Shown here: positions 62,546 to 64,000 of the stretch, piece after piece
Layout of the letters: every line of letters starts with the position of its first letter
Numbering within the stretch: position 1 is the stretch's first letter
Assembly (NCBI RefSeq): GCF_900116235.1
Contig: NZ_FPAA01000009.1
Location: 108,990-172,989, forward strand
Length of the DNA stretch: 64,000 bases
From: Marininema halotolerans
Lineage (GTDB): Bacteria; Bacillota; Bacilli; Thermoactinomycetales; DSM-45169
Direction of reading: 5' to 3'
Notes under the pieces: generated by a model
Database searches by the model: none
Told to the model about the DNA's origin: nothing
What the model saw: the letters and a program-made list of their open reading frames with translations, nothing else
Program-made: the position numbers and the translations under genes

Positions 62546-63667
62546 TCAGTTGTGTGCTCCATGGTAATCACGCCACCAAGGCGCTGATGGGTAATCCCTT
62601 TCTCCTACTTCAATCGCTTCACCAATCTGTGGAAAAGCTACAATGAGTCCGTTTTTCTCAGCCAACTTCAACCCGCGCTCAGCTGGGTCCGTCCAATCAT
62701 GAAAAGCAAGAGTAAAAGATCCCCAATGGATTGGAATCATCACTTTTCCTTTTACATCTTGAAACGCTTGAATGGACTCTTCCGGCTGCATGTGAATCGT
62801 TGACCAACGATGATCATATTGTCCAGACTCGATCATGGCAATATCAAAAGGACCATACCTCTCCCCAATCTCCTTAAAGTGAGGTCCGTAGCCACTATCT
62901 CCACCAAAAAAAATCTTTTCATCCTGCGCCATCACAACCCATGAGCCCCATAATGTAGTATTTGAAGCGAATAGACCCCTCCCTGAGAAGTGCCTTGCGG
63001 GTGTAAATGCGAGGGAAAGCCCATCATATTCCGTCTCTTCCCACCAGTCCAGTTCTTCAATCTTAGCCGAATCCACACCCCATCTGACTAACAGGTTTTT
63101 CACTCCAAGGGGGGCATAGAATTTCTTCACTTTCTTTAACTTACGAATAGAGTCATACTCCAAATGATCAAAATGATCATGGGAAATAATCACTGCATCA
63201 ATAGCCGGCAAATCATCGACCTTCAGTGGGAATTCTTTATTAAATCGCCTACCCCCAATGATCGGAAATGGGGTGGGTGTCGTTCCAAACAGGGGATCAA
63301 ATAAAATCGTCTTCCCTTTAATCTGTAATAAAACCGTTGAATGTCCCAGCCATGTTACACGAGCCGAACCATTTTCCTTCAATGGAGGTAATTCTACCGA
63401 TTTGACCGCTAATGGCTTCGTTGGCCTCCGATGAGGATCCTTCTTAAAGTAATCTCCTATCAACGAAATGAAAGTAGCAACATTCGCCTTAATGGGTGTA
63501 GGAATGGCATTAACAAACTTTCCATTCGCAAAGTGATCGGATTCTTCATATCGTTGCAATTGTTTAGAAGTAGCTTTCCCTCTGAAAACCTGATATCGAT
63601 TCATAAAAACCAGAGCAAGAAGTACCATGCTAAAACCGATCGCTACCACTATCCACAGCAATTTCAT
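62546..63667 (-). CDS. Metallo-beta-lactamase-fold hydrolase, NAPE-PLD/UlaG-like, membrane-anchored
   Basis: The 373-residue product has one N-terminal transmembrane segment (about residues 4-22) and a metallo-beta-lactamase domain. Visible motifs are ARVTWLGHSTVLLQ (near 102-115), DPLFG, SHDHFDHLEYDS (zinc motif, near 164), ARHFSGRG (near 220), FFGGDSGYG (near 253) and IPIHWGSF (near 317). The pattern is that of NAPE-phospholipase D-like proteins. The substrate is unknown. It is monocistronic next to the rRNA operon. Confidence 0.88.
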   Translation of the reverse strand: MKLLWIVVAIGFSMVLLALVFMNRYQVFRGKATSKQLQRYEESDHFANGKFVNAIPTPIKANVATFISLIGDYFKKDPHRRPTKPLAVKSVELPPLKENGSARVTWLGHSTVLLQIKGKTILFDPLFGTTPTPFPIIGGRRFNKEFPLKVDDLPAIDAVIISHDHFDHLEYDSIRKLKKVKKFYAPLGVKNLLVRWGVDSAKIEELDWWEETEYDGLSLAFTPARHFSGRGLFASNTTLWGSWVVMAQDEKIFFGGDSGYGPHFKEIGERYGPFDIAMIESGQYDHRWSTIHMQPEESIQAFQDVKGKVMIPIHWGSFTLAFHDWTDPAERGLKLAEKNGLIVAFPQIGEAIEVGERDYPSAPWWRDYHGAHN

Positions 63668-63901
63668 TCCACCTCTCGTAATTTTCTTTATATTAACTCT
63701 TTTAAGCGTTCATTACTAAATTTTATGTGAGTAAGTATCCATTTGAACACTTCCATTTCAATCAAGATACATAAATTAATCACCATCTGTTTTTTCTATT
63801 CCTTACTTACTATGTTTCTTTTTAATTCCTTATTCATAATTCATACCCTTATTACTAAATGATTCATCTAAGAGAAACTACAATCCATTTTATTTGTACT
63901 C
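63668..63901. other. AT-rich intergenic region before the rRNA operon end
   Basis: About 230 bp of AT-rich DNA without an open frame or clear RNA. The promoter of the metallo-hydrolase gene should lie here; I could not choose among several TATAAT-like strings. Confidence 0.5.
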
Positions 63902-63935
63902 ACAAAAAGAAGCACTCACGCAATGTGAGTGCTTC
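63902..63935 (-). terminator. Terminator of the rRNA operon
   Basis: GAAGCACTCAC and GTGAGTGCTTC form an 11-bp perfect stem with a 5-base loop, then TTTTTG on the minus strand, right after the 5S gene. Confidence 0.93.
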
Positions 63936-63941
63936 GTGTGT

Positions 63942-64000
63942 TGCCCGGCAACGCCCTACTCTCCCAGGGGCTCGCGCCCCAAGTACCATCGGCGCAGGAG
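63942..64000 (-). rRNA. rrf: 5S ribosomal RNA, 3' part (runs off the window)
   Basis: The last 59 bases of 5S rRNA are visible on the minus strand: CGCCGATGGTACTTGGG, GGGAGAGTAGGGCG and the 3' end TTGCCGGGC. These match the conserved 3' half of Firmicutes 5S rRNA. The 5' half and presumably 23S lie beyond base 64000. Confidence 0.95.

Overview
The window is a low-to-mid GC Firmicutes chromosome segment, almost all of it transcribed on the minus strand. It reads as the reverse complement of the conserved stretch to the right of oriC in Bacillus subtilis: 5S rRNA - csfB - yaaO - tmk - darA - holB - ricT - yabA - yazA - rsmI - abrB - metG - tatD - rnmV - ksgA - veg - sspF - ispE - purR - ridA - spoVG - glmU - prs - ctc - pth - fin - mfd - spoVT - spoVB-like - yabN - rqcP - yabP - yabQ - divIC - tRNA-Met - spoIIE - tilS - hprT - ftsH - coaX - hslO - cysK - pabA - folP - folB - folK - dusB - lysS. 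The origin should therefore lie beyond base 64000. The many sporulation genes (spoIIE, yabP, yabQ, spoVG, spoVT, sspF, csfB, fin) show an endospore former. A thermitase-like subtilisin and the gene set point to Thermoactinomycetaceae; I cannot fix the genus.

Region by region. 1-3726: lysS 5' end, dusB and the folate genes folK-folB-folP-pabA, without pabB or pabC. 3727-8024: a plus-strand YheC/YheD ATP-grasp gene, cysK with a consensus promoter, hslO and coaX. 8025-10415: a plus-strand secreted subtilase flanked by terminators, then about 400 bp that may hold a decayed gene. 10416-18453: ftsH, hprT, tilS, spoIIE, a DUF402 gene and two Met-anticodon tRNAs. 18454-32160: namZ, divIC, the yabQ-yabP-rqcP-hup-yabN block, a SpoVB-like flippase, spoVT, a PrsA-like lipoprotein, mfd and fin, and an inserted plus-strand ArAE-type exporter. 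32197-39189: pth, ctc, prs, glmU, spoVG, ridA, purR, ispE and sspF. 39270-43047: nrdA-nrdB inserted between sspF and veg, with a long leader that ends in an intrinsic terminator. 43065-49430: veg, a YkuK-like gene, ksgA, rnmV, tatD, lepB and metG with a T-box leader. 49431-55436: a HerA-NurA pair, abrB on the plus strand, and a PTS EIICB gene coupled to a TIM-barrel gene of unknown role. 55704-64000: rsmI to csfB, a 40-codon plus-strand ORF, a metallo-beta-lactamase-fold gene, and the terminator and 3' end of an rRNA operon.

Regulatory DNA is unusually readable here. There are sigma-A promoters with exact consensus hexamers before veg (two in tandem) and before the tRNAs. A sigma-H-type promoter precedes spoVG, a sigma-F-type promoter precedes csfB, and a long-spacer Spo0A-type promoter precedes spoIIE. 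A Spo0A box lies just downstream of the abrB promoter. I saw no insertion sequence, prophage or CRISPR array. The least expected elements are the HerA-NurA pair, the nrdAB insertion with its attenuator-like leader, the loss of pabB and pabC, and the PTS-linked TIM-barrel gene.
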